A stretch of 64,000 bases of DNA from Acinetobacter nosocomialis (GCA_025736915.1 CP107049.1:3720001-3784000); one strand, 5' to 3'. Counted from the stretch's first letter, positions 27,264 through 36,752 are shown. Notes: a model not told the origin generated them from the letters alone. Numbers and translations are program-made.

Positions 27264-28121
27264 ATGTTTATAACAACAACTCGTCCCAACGATGCCTTAA
27301 TTGAACAGCTGCTACCAATTTTGGAAGAGGCTAGTCAGATCTTATTACAAGAATATCAAAACTATTCAGCAGGATATGAGTTTAATATTCAAGAAAAACA
27401 TGATGATTCACCTGTAACTCAAGCAGATTTAAAGGTAAATCAATTTTTATTAAAGCATCTTGCAGAAATCACACCGGATTTACCGGTTTTATCGGAAGAA
27501 AGTGACTATAGCGCTCGCCATGACTGGTCTTCTTGCTGGATGCTTGATCCGCTTGATGGTACTAAAGAGTTTATACATGAACGGGATGAGTTCACGATAA
27601 ACTTGAGCTTGATTGAGGGACGCGAAACAGTATTTTCTGTGATCGTTGTGCCTTGTGAACAGGTTGTTTATTTAGGTTATTTAAAAGATTTGCCTTTTAA
27701 ATATAGCTTTAGCCAAAAACAATGGTACCAATACCAAAAAGAGTCTTATTCAACACAAGCACCTGTACAAATTGGTTTAAGTCATAGTAGTAAAAATCCG
27801 AAATATCATAAATTTATTGAACCTATTGAAAAAAACCGTACCGTAATTCGACGTGAAGCGGGCAGCGCTTATAAGTTTTGTATGATGTTAGAGGGTGAGA
27901 TTGATATTTACCCTAGATTTCATCCTACATCTGAATGGGATACCAGTTCAGGTCAGGGATTATTAGAAAGTATTGGTGGAGGTTTACTCACCTTAAAAGG
28001 TAAACCCTTTGAATATAATCAGCGTGATACTGTATTAAACGGAGGCTTTATCGCATTTCGTGATCAGGAAAGCAAAAAAATAGCATTTGAAGCTTTAGCT
28101 CAATCGGGTGTTTTGGATTGA
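27264..28121 (+). CDS. cysQ: 3'(2'),5'-bisphosphate nucleotidase CysQ
   Basis: CysQ hydrolyses 3'-phosphoadenosine 5'-phosphate, the by-product of sulfate assimilation, to AMP. The 285-residue protein belongs to the inositol-monophosphatase fold. The metal-binding motifs are PVLSEESD (about residues 74-81), WMLDPLDGTKEFIHERDEF (about 92-110), a family-specific extension, and WDTSSGQGLLES near residue 230. Residues Asp-Pro-Leu-Asp-Gly-Thr coordinate the magnesium ions. A weak AGAG ribosome site precedes the ATG. A histidine phosphatase gene follows 57 bases later on the same strand. Confidence 0.92.
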   Translation: MFITTTRPNDALIEQLLPILEEASQILLQEYQNYSAGYEFNIQEKHDDSPVTQADLKVNQFLLKHLAEITPDLPVLSEESDYSARHDWSSCWMLDPLDGTKEFIHERDEFTINLSLIEGRETVFSVIVVPCEQVVYLGYLKDLPFKYSFSQKQWYQYQKESYSTQAPVQIGLSHSSKNPKYHKFIEPIEKNRTVIRREAGSAYKFCMMLEGEIDIYPRFHPTSEWDTSSGQGLLESIGGGLLTLKGKPFEYNQRDTVLNGGFIAFRDQESKKIAFEALAQSGVLD

Positions 28122-28178
28122 GAGTTATTGTAGACATGCTATAGTGGCAAAATATTGAGAAAAGATGACACGATCAAA

Positions 28179-28913
28179 ATGGCACTCGATTTATTGCCTA
28201 AAAGCATGTTTGAAGCAATTGATTTATTGCCTGATGCTTCAACCCCTGTAACCCTTTTTACACGTCACTCTTTAAGAGAGCTGGTTGATGGGCAAGGCTT
28301 GGCGGGATACGACCTTCAACTTACTCCTCAAGGCCGTGAGCTTGCACAAGCATGGGGTAGCTACTTAATTAAAAATACGGATCGTGTGATTCAACACTGT
28401 ATTTCTAGTCCAATTCAACGTTGTGTAGATACTGCTGCGCTTATGATTGAGGGTGCAGACGGTGTAAGTCCTGAGCCTAATACGCATACGATTGAAATTG
28501 TTGAGCAAGGCTTATTGGTAGAACCGGGAAGTTTTGTACTCGATATTCAACAGGCTGCTCCTTATTTTCGTAAACAAGGAGCACTCGGGTTTATTAATAG
28601 TTTTGTGAATAATGCTTTGCCAGGCATGAAACATCCAATTACTGGTGTTTTAGATGTGTTAGAACTGATTTATCGAACTCATCCTAAAACAAAAAATGGG
28701 CTAAGTTTAGCTGTAAGTCATGACACGATTATTGCAGCCATAGTTGCCGTAATTTCAGGTAATAATCAAATACAAAAGGCAGATTGGCCAGAAATGATGG
28801 AAGGTCTATTTGTATGGTTTGAAGGGGATGAATTTCCAAATTGTAAATTGAAATGGATTTGGAGAGGCGAAGCTTACGAGTTAGATGTATCTAAATTTCA
28901 TAAAGTAGAGTAA
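28179..28913 (+). CDS. Histidine phosphatase family protein
   Basis: This ~244-residue protein has the phosphoglycerate mutase-like fold. The active-site motif reads TRHSLRE (about residues 29-35) instead of the common RHG; the downstream half of the site is visible as SSPIQRCVDTA (about 84-94) and AVSHDTIIAAIVA, which contains the second catalytic histidine (about 180). The substrate is unknown. I prefer the ATG at 28179 to a TTG at 28155, although neither has a clear ribosome site. It ends at a bidirectional terminator shared with rpsT. Confidence 0.82.
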   Translation: MALDLLPKSMFEAIDLLPDASTPVTLFTRHSLRELVDGQGLAGYDLQLTPQGRELAQAWGSYLIKNTDRVIQHCISSPIQRCVDTAALMIEGADGVSPEPNTHTIEIVEQGLLVEPGSFVLDIQQAAPYFRKQGALGFINSFVNNALPGMKHPITGVLDVLELIYRTHPKTKNGLSLAVSHDTIIAAIVAVISGNNQIQKADWPEMMEGLFVWFEGDEFPNCKLKWIWRGEAYELDVSKFHKVE

Positions 28914-28932
28914 TTATAAAATTATAGGCAAT

Positions 28933-28958
28933 AAAAAAAGCCCTGTTGGGCTTTTTTT
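28933..28958. terminator. Bidirectional terminator between the phosphatase gene and rpsT
   Basis: AAAAAAAGCCC and GGGCTTTTTTT form an 11-bp stem with a TGTT loop, giving T-runs on both strands. Confidence 0.93.
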
Positions 28959-28970
28959 ACATACTTCAAA

Positions 28971-29237
28971 TTAGTTAGCTAACGCTTTAACTTGAGCATT
29001 TAAACGGCTCTTATGACGAGCAGCTTTATTTTTGTGGATGATGCCTTTATCAGCCATGCGGTCGATTACAGGAACAGCTTTTTTATAAGCTTCTGTAGCA
29101 ACTGCATAATCACCACCAGCGATTGCACTTAAAGTACGCTTGATGTAAGTACGAACCATAGAACGCAAGCTTGCGTTGTGTTTACGCGCTGTTACGTTTT
29201 GGCGCGCACGTTTTTTAGCTTGAGCAGAGTTTGCCAC
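28971..29237 (-). CDS. rpsT: 30S ribosomal protein S20
   Basis: S20 is a primary 16S rRNA-binding protein of the 30S subunit. The 88-residue basic protein begins [20 protein letters not shown] and has the typical three-helix, Lys/Arg/Ala-rich composition ([18 protein letters not shown] at the end). The start codon is GTG, with AAGGAG about 7 bases upstream. A non-ATG start is also known for E. coli rpsT (TTG), where it is linked to autoregulation of translation. It is monocistronic. Confidence 0.96.
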   Translation of the reverse strand: MANSAQAKKRARQNVTARKHNASLRSMVRTYIKRTLSAIAGGDYAVATEAYKKAVPVIDRMADKGIIHKNKAARHKSRLNAQVKALAN

Positions 29238-29449
29238 TCTTGCACTCCTTGAAAATAAGTTGGTCTGGGCGGGCTGTGGTCAATCCAGTAAACTGGTGTA
29301 ACCATCACCAGCCCGTAAACAAGTGCCATATTGTGATGAATCAATACCGTGAAGTCAAGCCTTGCGAGCATTTTAAGCCGTTTTAGGGGCTGCTAAAACC
29401 GTAAGAAAAGGTTAAATTTGATACAAACTTAAAGAGGGTTGAATAAAAA

Positions 29450-30115
29450 ATGACTATAAGCACGAAAAAAGCAATTGTAGTAGGTGCTACAGGACTCGTT
29501 GGATTAGCTCTAGTTGAAGAGCTTGAACAAACACCAGAATTTGAAGCAATTACGATTGTTGTTAGAAAAGAATCACAACTACTTAATACATATAAAAAAG
29601 TTACTCAGTTGGTGATTGAGGATTTTTTATTGCTCAATGATGAAGATGTAAATGATCATACTCACGCATTTAGCTGCTTAGGTACAACTTTAAAAATAGC
29701 AGGTTCAAAACAAGGTTTCTATGCAGTGGACTACGAGATAAATGCCCACTTTGCAGACTTAGTTCAAGATAAACATATTCATTTTTTAATTGTGAGTGCA
29801 CTTGGAGCAAATGCAAATTCACCAATTTTCTACAATAAGGTCAAAGGGCAATTAGAAGACTATATTGAGAGTTTAGGCATCGAAAAATTATCTATTTTCA
29901 GACCATCTTTATTGATTGGTAAGCGTAGCGATGTGCGTTTTATGGAAGATTTGGGGCAAAGTCTTTTTAAATTTATTGAAAATAAATGGAATAAACCATT
30001 CAAATATAAACCTGTTACAGCTGAGCAATTGGCTCATACGATGGTCGTAGCGGCGCTAACGCAAATTGAAGCATTTAAACGATATGATAATCTCAGCATA
30101 CAACAAACTCGATAA
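29450..30115 (+). CDS. NAD(P)-binding Rossmann protein, HTATIP2/TIP30-like
   Basis: The 221-residue protein is an atypical short-chain dehydrogenase-like protein. It shows the nucleotide-binding motif VVGATGLVGLALVEEL (about residues 9-24), the middle segment AFSCLGTTLKIAGSKQGFY, and YNKVKGQLEDYI (about 125-136) carrying the Tyr-x3-Lys pair, followed by FRPSLLIGKR. This pattern is typical of bacterial relatives of human HTATIP2. The substrate is unknown. rraA starts 12 bases after it, so the two are probably cotranscribed. Confidence 0.82.
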   Translation: MTISTKKAIVVGATGLVGLALVEELEQTPEFEAITIVVRKESQLLNTYKKVTQLVIEDFLLLNDEDVNDHTHAFSCLGTTLKIAGSKQGFYAVDYEINAHFADLVQDKHIHFLIVSALGANANSPIFYNKVKGQLEDYIESLGIEKLSIFRPSLLIGKRSDVRFMEDLGQSLFKFIENKWNKPFKYKPVTAEQLAHTMVVAALTQIEAFKRYDNLSIQQTR

Positions 30116-30127
30116 GGGAGAATAAAA

Positions 30128-30634
30128 GTGTCTACAGTACCATTTGTGACATGTGATTTATTGGATGATAACCCAGAAAAAGATTTACAAGTGGTCATAC
30201 CATCAATGGATGGTAAGTTCTTTAGAAGTTATGGTGCGCGTCAAACCTTTGGTGGACAGGTTGTAACTGTAAAGTGCTTTGAAGATAACTCACGTGTAAA
30301 AGAGTTATTAGCAACAGATGGTACAGGGAAGGTGTTGGTTGTGGATGGTGGTGCTTCAATGCGCTGCGCACTGATGGGAGATATGATTGCTGAATCGGCT
30401 GTTAAAAATAACTGGAATGGTGTGGTTATTTATGGCTGTGTACGCGATGTTGATGCACTTGTAACTCTAGATTTAGGTGTACATGCATTGGCTGCAATTC
30501 CGCAAAAAAGTAATCGTAAGGGCATTGGTGAAGTTGATATTCCTTTGTATTTTGGTGGAGTCACAATTCAATCTGGTGATTTTATTTATGCAGATAACAA
30601 TGGAATTGTGATTGCTAAGGAAAAATTAGTTTAG
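30128..30634 (+). CDS. rraA: Ribonuclease E activity regulator RraA-family protein
   Basis: RraA-type proteins form ring-shaped trimers; E. coli RraA binds RNase E and inhibits RNA turnover, while some relatives are aldolases. The 168-residue length and motifs (TCDLLDD, FGGQVVTVKCFEDN, VLVVDGGASMRCALMGDMIAESAVKNNW-type core, IYGCVRDVDAL, PQKSNRKGIGE) match the RraA group. The start codon is GTG, with AAGGGAGA upstream. It lies between a Rossmann protein and a GST-like gene. Confidence 0.92.
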   Translation: MSTVPFVTCDLLDDNPEKDLQVVIPSMDGKFFRSYGARQTFGGQVVTVKCFEDNSRVKELLATDGTGKVLVVDGGASMRCALMGDMIAESAVKNNWNGVVIYGCVRDVDALVTLDLGVHALAAIPQKSNRKGIGEVDIPLYFGGVTIQSGDFIYADNNGIVIAKEKLV

Positions 30635-30658
30635 CTCCACAATATAAAGGAACGTGTA

Positions 30659-31438
30659 ATGGTGAATCATCAAATTAAGGTGCTGCAAGCAGTAGCATCT
30701 GCAATTGCTCAAGGTGGTAGAGGGGTTACAGGTACAGCATTTCCTAATCAGCCTGTTAAAGCTCTAAAACTTTATGAATTTGAAGGTTCGCCATTTTGTC
30801 GACGTGTTCGTGAAGTGATTACACTATTAAATTTAGATGTTGAAATTTATCCATGTCCCAAAGGTGGAACGAAATACCGTTCTATTGTTAAAGAAACGGG
30901 TGGCAAGTTACAGTTTCCTTTTTTAATTGATGAAAATACAGGTGATAAATTATACGAATCGCAAGATATTATTCATCACTTATTTAAACACTATGGTAAG
31001 ACAGGACAAACGCCTCAGAAATTTTCAAATTATCCAAAAATGCCATATCTGGCATTTGCTGGAACGTTGTTGAATGGTGCTAGTGGAGTCTGGATTAATA
31101 AAAAAATAGTAAATAGAGCTGCGCCTGAGCAAAAACTTGAACTATGGAGCTTTGAAGCAAGCCCATATTCGAGAGTAGTAAGAAATGTACTATGCGAACT
31201 TGAAATTCCTTATATTTTGCACAATGTGGCAAAAGAACGATGGCAAGATATGGGACCTGCTATTCTTCGCTTAAAACCGGGTAAATATATACCCTTAAAA
31301 GATGGAAAAAGAGAAAAGTTGTTGCCGATTATGCAAGGTAAAATGCAAGTACCTTATCTAGTCGACCCAAATACGGGAGTGAAAATGTTTGAATCTGCTC
31401 AAATTGTAAAATACTTAAAAAAGCAATATGGCAGCTAA
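30659..31438 (+). CDS. Tandem GST N-terminal (glutaredoxin-like) domain protein
   Basis: The 259-residue protein contains two thioredoxin-fold GST_N/glutaredoxin-like domains and no helical GST C-terminal domain. Domain 1 (about residues 36-118) has LYEFEGSPFCRRVREVI with a possible redox cysteine, ending LYESQDIIHHLFKHYG. Domain 2 (about 158-258) has LWSFEASPYSRVVRNVL, where the cysteine is replaced by serine, ending MFESAQIVKYLKKQYG. Each ends in the Glu-Ser-x-x-Ile motif that normally holds glutathione. The arrangement resembles plastid proteins of unknown function. A terminator follows. Confidence 0.85.
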   Translation: MVNHQIKVLQAVASAIAQGGRGVTGTAFPNQPVKALKLYEFEGSPFCRRVREVITLLNLDVEIYPCPKGGTKYRSIVKETGGKLQFPFLIDENTGDKLYESQDIIHHLFKHYGKTGQTPQKFSNYPKMPYLAFAGTLLNGASGVWINKKIVNRAAPEQKLELWSFEASPYSRVVRNVLCELEIPYILHNVAKERWQDMGPAILRLKPGKYIPLKDGKREKLLPIMQGKMQVPYLVDPNTGVKMFESAQIVKYLKKQYGS

Positions 31439-31458
31439 GATAAGTTAGAAAAGTTAAA

Positions 31459-31486
31459 AGAGATTGAGTAAATTCAGTCTCTTTTT
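31459..31486 (+). terminator. Intrinsic terminator after the tandem GST_N gene
   Basis: AGAGATTGA pairs with TCAGTCTCT (9 positions, one G-U), followed by five T residues. Confidence 0.8.
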
Positions 31487-31572
31487 AAGTTATGAGAACA
31501 ATAAGAAATCGTACGATAAAAACATGAATATGCTAAATTACTACCGTAAATTACCAAAATAAGGCCTGTTTT

Positions 31573-32514
31573 ATGGAATGTATGAGAATTCAGCCTGTAA
31601 CGAGTCATCCTGGAGAAAATGCATTATTTATTGTATTGGGATTAGCTCAAGGTGATTCTGTTGTAGAAAAAGTAAAAGATTTTGCTGCTAATTTTTCAGC
31701 GTTAACTCGAAGTTTGTCTAATCGTTATCCAGAAAGTAAATTTAATGCCACATTCGGTTTTAGCTCAAATGCATGGGATGTTTTATTTCCAGAGCAAGCA
31801 AAGCCTCAAGAATTAGAAACATTTCAAGAAATAAAAGGTCCAAAGTACACAGCTGTTTCAACACCTGGTGATTTATTCTTTCATATTCGTGCTGATCGAC
31901 AAGCTCTCTGCTATGAATTGGGGAGCATAATCAATGAACAGTTGGGTAAAGTGACTTATCCAATTGATGAAGTACACGGCTTTCGTTATTTTGATGGTCG
32001 AGCGATTATTGGCTTTGTTGATGGAACAGAAAACCCTGAACCTGTAATTGCTGCACAATGGGCGCTAGTGGGTAGTGAAGATCCCGAATTTATTGGGGGA
32101 AGTTACGCATTTATTCAAAAATATACCCATGACATGGAAAAATGGCGTGCTTTAAGCGATGAAGAGCAAGAAAAAGTGATAGGTCGCAAAAAGTTTAATG
32201 ATATTGAACTTGGTGATGATGAAAAGCCTTTAACAGCCCATAATGTCGTAAGTAAAGCGCATGATGCTGAAGGCAATGAGCTAAAAATTATGCGTGCCAA
32301 TATGCCTTTCTCGAACCCATCAAAAAATGAATATGGTACTTTTTTTATTGGTTATTCCCGTAAATTTAGTACAACACGTCAAATGCTTGAAAATATGTTC
32401 CTAGGAAATGAGCAAGGCCATCTTGACCGTTTACTTGACTTTAGTACTGCCCAAACAGGTACTTTATTTTTCGTACCGACTGTAGATTTTCTCGATGATT
32501 TGGGTGACGAATAG
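31573..32514 (+). CDS. Dyp-type haem peroxidase (YfeX-like)
   Basis: Dye-decolourising peroxidases are haem enzymes that oxidise varied substrates with hydrogen peroxide. The 313-residue length and the absence of a signal peptide fit the cytoplasmic YfeX-like group. The family fingerprint GFVDGTENP with its catalytic aspartate is at about residues 152-160; HIRADRQALCYEL is upstream, and the proximal histidine is probably in VVSKAHDAEGNEL (about 222-234). The C-terminal TGTLFFVPTVDFLDDLG is typical. The start at 31573 follows AAGG; an ATG at 31582 is an alternative. Confidence 0.9.
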   Translation: MECMRIQPVTSHPGENALFIVLGLAQGDSVVEKVKDFAANFSALTRSLSNRYPESKFNATFGFSSNAWDVLFPEQAKPQELETFQEIKGPKYTAVSTPGDLFFHIRADRQALCYELGSIINEQLGKVTYPIDEVHGFRYFDGRAIIGFVDGTENPEPVIAAQWALVGSEDPEFIGGSYAFIQKYTHDMEKWRALSDEEQEKVIGRKKFNDIELGDDEKPLTAHNVVSKAHDAEGNELKIMRANMPFSNPSKNEYGTFFIGYSRKFSTTRQMLENMFLGNEQGHLDRLLDFSTAQTGTLFFVPTVDFLDDLGDE

Positions 32515-32598
32515 TCTATAAAAAATAATTAGATATAAGTGGTGGAGGCGAGTAGGTTGCCTTCATTATTTATATTGAAACTAATACGATGTGATGAA

Positions 32599-32955
32599 AT
32601 GTTCAAAAAGTTAGGCCAGCTTTTTCAGGGCTCGAAAGAGTCACCAGAGCAGCTATATTTACAAGAGAATCAACTTAGTTTTGATTCTGAGCGTGGACCC
32701 GTAATTAAAAATGTTGTGATTAATGAAAAATGGTCAGAGCATATTGAGTATTTTTCAAATCGAAAATTACAGAACTTTGATGATTTACGTAAGTTATTTC
32801 AAATTACGCCACAAATTAATGAAAAAATTGACTTAGAGATTGCAAATCAGCGCTATGTCGAAAGGTTAGGTAATACTCAAGAAAAGTTACTTGAACTTAA
32901 AGCAATCATACAAATATTGAACCAATATTATGTGATGTTTTTACGTGATAAATAA
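32599..32955 (+). CDS. Hypothetical protein, 118 residues
   Basis: I do not recognise a family. The protein starts MFKKLGQLFQGSKESPEQLY and looks soluble: a beta-rich first half (LSFDSERGPVIKNVVINEKW) and a helical second half (INEKIDLEIANQRYVERLG, LLELKAIIQILNQYYVMFL). The ATG at 32599 is preferred to a codon at 32539 because the latter adds a leader that looks non-coding; no strong ribosome site is seen at either. It lies between the Dyp peroxidase and mfd, with no sign of transfer. Confidence 0.68.
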   Translation: MFKKLGQLFQGSKESPEQLYLQENQLSFDSERGPVIKNVVINEKWSEHIEYFSNRKLQNFDDLRKLFQITPQINEKIDLEIANQRYVERLGNTQEKLLELKAIIQILNQYYVMFLRDK

Positions 32956-33089
32956 GTTCAAATATTTGTTTAAGAACTATAAAAAAGTATTGTAAAGTAG
33001 TAGCTTGATTTCAGAAAAATAACTCAATTCAATAAAAACATCATGCTACTATTAACCTCATATCTTTTTAGCTCATAAAAGCCATATAC

Positions 33090-36000
33090 ATGTTTCAACA
33101 AGAAATCTCTCAATTGAATTTGCAACAGCTCAAGGCCGGTGAAAAGCGTTGGGTGGGGTCATTATTAGGTTCATCAGCCGCTTTATTGCTTAAAGAAATT
33201 GCGACTCAGCATTCTTCTTTATTAGTTTTAGTCGCTCGAAATAACCAACATGTTGCACAATTAGAAAGTGAACTTGAGTTTTATGGAATAAAACCGACAA
33301 TTTTCCCCGATTGGGAAATCTTGCCTTATGATCGGTTATCTCCGCATCAGGATATTGTCTCAGAGCGTCTTGCAATTTTATCGAATATGCCGCAACAAGG
33401 CGTATTACTCATTTCAGCAAGTACTTTGGCTCAACGAGTTGCACCTTATTCATGGGTTCTAGGTAAGCACTTTGATATAAGAGTGGGACAAAAATTTGAT
33501 TTAGAACAGCAAAAGTTAAGACTGGTTCAGGCTGGCTACCACTTGGTAGATACAGTATATGATCATGGAGAATTTGCGGTACGCGGTAGTATTATGGATA
33601 TTTTTGCATCTGGGCAAGAAGCTCCTATCCGCATAGACCTATTTGATGATGAAATTGATTCTTTAAAATTCTTTGACCCTGAAACCCAAAGAACAACCAC
33701 AACGCTAAAAAGTTTTACTGTTCTACCAGCTAAAGAGTTTCCATTAAAAGAAGCACGGTCAGTTTTTAGAGATCGTTATTCTGAGTTTTTCCCGACAGCA
33801 AATCCTAAGAAAAATCCAATTTATCAAGATGTCTTAGATGGCATAGCATCTCCAGGGATTGAGTTTTATTTACCGTTATTTTTTGATAAAGAACAAATGC
33901 AATCGCAAAGTATGTTTACAACGTACTTACCAAAGAATTGCATTGTAATTACAACTAATGATGTTGATACCGATTTAACTAACTTCTGGAAAGAAGTTAT
34001 GCGTCGTTATGAAGATCGACGTCATAATATTGATCAACCTCTTCTTGCACCTGAAGAGCTATTTATTTCTCCAAATAATTTGCTGAGTGCTTTAAATCAG
34101 TTTCCACGAATGCTTGTGAGTGCAGAAACGATTGAAGAAAAAGCTGGTGCACTTAATCTTAAAACTGAGCAACCACCTAAATTACCGGTCGATCCAAAAA
34201 AAGAAAAACCATTTGCAGCTGTAAAAAAATATATTGATGAAGCAAACCATCCTGTTCTACTAGTTGCGGAAAGTGCAGGACGCCGAGAAAGTTTAAAAGA
34301 TGCATTGCGTTCAAGTTTGGGTGAAATTCCGAATGTAGAGAATTTTGAGCAATTCAAAACCAGTCAATTTGCAATTGCGATTACCAATGCACCTTTAGAC
34401 CGTGGTTTACTTATAACTGATCAATTAACAGTTATTTCAGAAAATCAGCTTTACGAACACCGAGTTGTACAGCGTCGTCGTAAGCGTCAACAAGAAGTTT
34501 CGGAAGAGTTTCTAATTCGAAGCTTAACTGAACTAAGTATTGGTGCTCCTGTTGTACATATTGATCATGGTGTGGGGCGTTATGCTGGCTTAATTACACT
34601 GGCTATCGAAGGGCAAGACTATGAGTTCTTGCAACTGGATTATGCTGAAGATGCAAAAGTGTATGTCCCAGTAACCAACTTGCATCTGATTAGCCGTTAT
34701 AGTGGCGGCGATCCAGATTTAGCACCGTTACATAAAATTGGTACAGATGCTTGGAGTAAAGCAAAGCGTAAGGCATTGGAGCAAATTCATGATGTTGCAG
34801 CCGAGCTTTTACATATTCAGGCACGTCGTCAGTCAAAACCCGGCTTTGCTTTTGAATTGGATCAGTCGCTTTATATGCAATTTGCGAGCGGCTTTGCCTA
34901 TGAAGAGACACTTGATCAGGCCAATGCAATTGAAGCCACGCTGTATGATATGCAGCAAGCAAAACCAATGGATAGATTGGTGTGTGGTGATGTAGGTTTT
35001 GGTAAAACCGAAGTGGCCATGCGTGCAGCGTTTGTTGCAGTGCAAAATGGTAAACAAGTTGCAGTTTTAGTTCCTACCACATTACTTGCTCAACAGCATT
35101 ATGAGTCTTTTAAAGACCGTTTTGCTGATTGGCCAGTACGTATTGAAGTGTTATCACGTTTCGGTTCAAACAAAACTCATGTAAAAAATATTGAAGACTT
35201 GGCAGATGGTAAAGTCGATATTGTGGTAGGTACACATAAACTATTACAAGAAAATGTTCAGTTTAAAGATTTAGGCTTAATGGTTGTAGACGAAGAACAT
35301 CGCTTTGGCGTGCGTGACAAAGAGCGAATTAAAGCTTTGCGTGCCGATGTCGATATGTTGACTCTTACCGCAACCCCAATTCCTCGTACGCTTAATATGG
35401 CTTTTTCGGGAATGCGTGATTTGTCGATCATTGCCACTCCGCCAGCACGTCGTTTAGCAGTAAAAACCTTTGTACAAGAACATACAGACGCTTCAATTAA
35501 AGAGGCGATTTTGCGTGAGTTATTACGTGGTGGACAAGTTTACTTCTTACATAATGAAGTAGATACCATTGAGCGAGCGGCTGAAAATATTCGCATGCTT
35601 GTTCCTGAAGCACGCGTGGCAGTAGCACATGGACAAATGCGCGAACGTGAACTTGAGCAAGTTATGCAGCAGTTCTACCACAAAGAATATAATGTGCTGG
35701 TGTGTTCAACCATTATTGAAACGGGTATTGATGTTCCAAATGCCAATACAATTTTAATTGAGCGTGCAGATAAGCTTGGCTTAGCGCAATTGCACCAGTT
35801 GCGTGGACGTGTAGGTCGTTCACATCACCAAGCTTATGCTTACTTATTAGTGCCTTCAATCAAACACTTGAAAGGTGATGCTGAAAAACGTCTCGATGCA
35901 ATTCAACGCGCTTCCACATTAGGCGCAGGTTTTATGCTCGCTACGGAAGATTTAGAAATTCGTGGTGCTGGTGAATTGTTAGGTGAGCAACAAAGCGGTT

Positions 36001-36551
36001 CAATGCAGGCGATCGGATATAGCTTGTATATGGAAATGCTTGAGAAAGCGACCAAAGCAATTCAGCAAGGTAAAACACCGAATTTCGATGCACCATTGTC
36101 ATTAACTGCCGAAATTAATTTACATATTCCAGCACTTATTCCAGATGATTACTTAGGTGATGTACATCAACGTTTATTATTCTATAAGCGTATTAGTAAT
36201 ACAGATACTCAAGAAAAACTGGATAATATCCGCATGGAGCTTATTGACCGCTTTGGTGTTCCACCGCAATCAGTTAAGCACTTATTTAGCGTGCATCAGA
36301 TCCGCTTAAAAGCGGAGCATTTGGGTATTACAAAAATTGATATTAATACTCAAGGCGGCAACATTGAATTTTCACCAGATACTCCTGTTCAGGCTATTAG
36401 TATTATTCAACTCATGCAAAAGAACCCGACCTATTATCGTATGGAAGGTGGACAGCGCTTAAAAGTGATGGTGCAGCTTGAAGATTATGAAAAACGAATT
36501 CAATTTATCAATGATTTACTACAAAAATTGATGAGTGAATTACATGCTTGA
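33090..36551 (+). CDS. mfd: Transcription-repair coupling factor Mfd
   Basis: Mfd removes RNA polymerase stalled at DNA lesions and recruits UvrA. The 1153-residue length fits the family. In order: a UvrB-like N-terminal module; the RNA polymerase-interacting domain around PVVHIDHGVGRYAGL; a superfamily 2 translocase with Walker A GDVGFGKTEVAMRA (about residues 632-645), Walker B VVDEEHRFGV and motif III LTATPIPRTLNMAFSGMRD; the second RecA-like lobe with STIIETGIDVPNANT and QLRGRVGRSHHQAYAYL; and the C-terminal regulatory domain (from about 985). It appears to be transcribed alone. Confidence 0.97.
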   Translation: MFQQEISQLNLQQLKAGEKRWVGSLLGSSAALLLKEIATQHSSLLVLVARNNQHVAQLESELEFYGIKPTIFPDWEILPYDRLSPHQDIVSERLAILSNMPQQGVLLISASTLAQRVAPYSWVLGKHFDIRVGQKFDLEQQKLRLVQAGYHLVDTVYDHGEFAVRGSIMDIFASGQEAPIRIDLFDDEIDSLKFFDPETQRTTTTLKSFTVLPAKEFPLKEARSVFRDRYSEFFPTANPKKNPIYQDVLDGIASPGIEFYLPLFFDKEQMQSQSMFTTYLPKNCIVITTNDVDTDLTNFWKEVMRRYEDRRHNIDQPLLAPEELFISPNNLLSALNQFPRMLVSAETIEEKAGALNLKTEQPPKLPVDPKKEKPFAAVKKYIDEANHPVLLVAESAGRRESLKDALRSSLGEIPNVENFEQFKTSQFAIAITNAPLDRGLLITDQLTVISENQLYEHRVVQRRRKRQQEVSEEFLIRSLTELSIGAPVVHIDHGVGRYAGLITLAIEGQDYEFLQLDYAEDAKVYVPVTNLHLISRYSGGDPDLAPLHKIGTDAWSKAKRKALEQIHDVAAELLHIQARRQSKPGFAFELDQSLYMQFASGFAYEETLDQANAIEATLYDMQQAKPMDRLVCGDVGFGKTEVAMRAAFVAVQNGKQVAVLVPTTLLAQQHYESFKDRFADWPVRIEVLSRFGSNKTHVKNIEDLADGKVDIVVGTHKLLQENVQFKDLGLMVVDEEHRFGVRDKERIKALRADVDMLTLTATPIPRTLNMAFSGMRDLSIIATPPARRLAVKTFVQEHTDASIKEAILRELLRGGQVYFLHNEVDTIERAAENIRMLVPEARVAVAHGQMRERELEQVMQQFYHKEYNVLVCSTIIETGIDVPNANTILIERADKLGLAQLHQLRGRVGRSHHQAYAYLLVPSIKHLKGDAEKRLDAIQRASTLGAGFMLATEDLEIRGAGELLGEQQSGSMQAIGYSLYMEMLEKATKAIQQGKTPNFDAPLSLTAEINLHIPALIPDDYLGDVHQRLLFYKRISNTDTQEKLDNIRMELIDRFGVPPQSVKHLFSVHQIRLKAEHLGITKIDINTQGGNIEFSPDTPVQAISIIQLMQKNPTYYRMEGGQRLKVMVQLEDYEKRIQFINDLLQKLMSELHA

Positions 36552-36606
36552 GTTCTGTTTTTTTAATAAGCGGTAGCTGATCGGAACATTTGTTTTGTTG
36601 TGATTG

Positions 36607-36656
36607 GATTTTATGCACTTTTTTATACCTTGAGATATGAATAAGTGCATAAAATC
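36607..36656. repeat. Perfect 14-bp inverted repeat downstream of mfd
   Basis: GATTTTATGCACTT (36607-36620) and AAGTGCATAAAATC (36643-36656) are exact reverse complements separated by 22 bases. There is no T-run on either side, so a simple intrinsic terminator is unlikely. Confidence 0.85.
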
Positions 36657-36752
36657 ATTGTTATTTGTAAGCAAACGGGCTACTAATAATATTCACATCA
36701 AAACTGATGTGATAGTATTAGCCATTATTGTTTATTGTCATTTATAAAAGAT

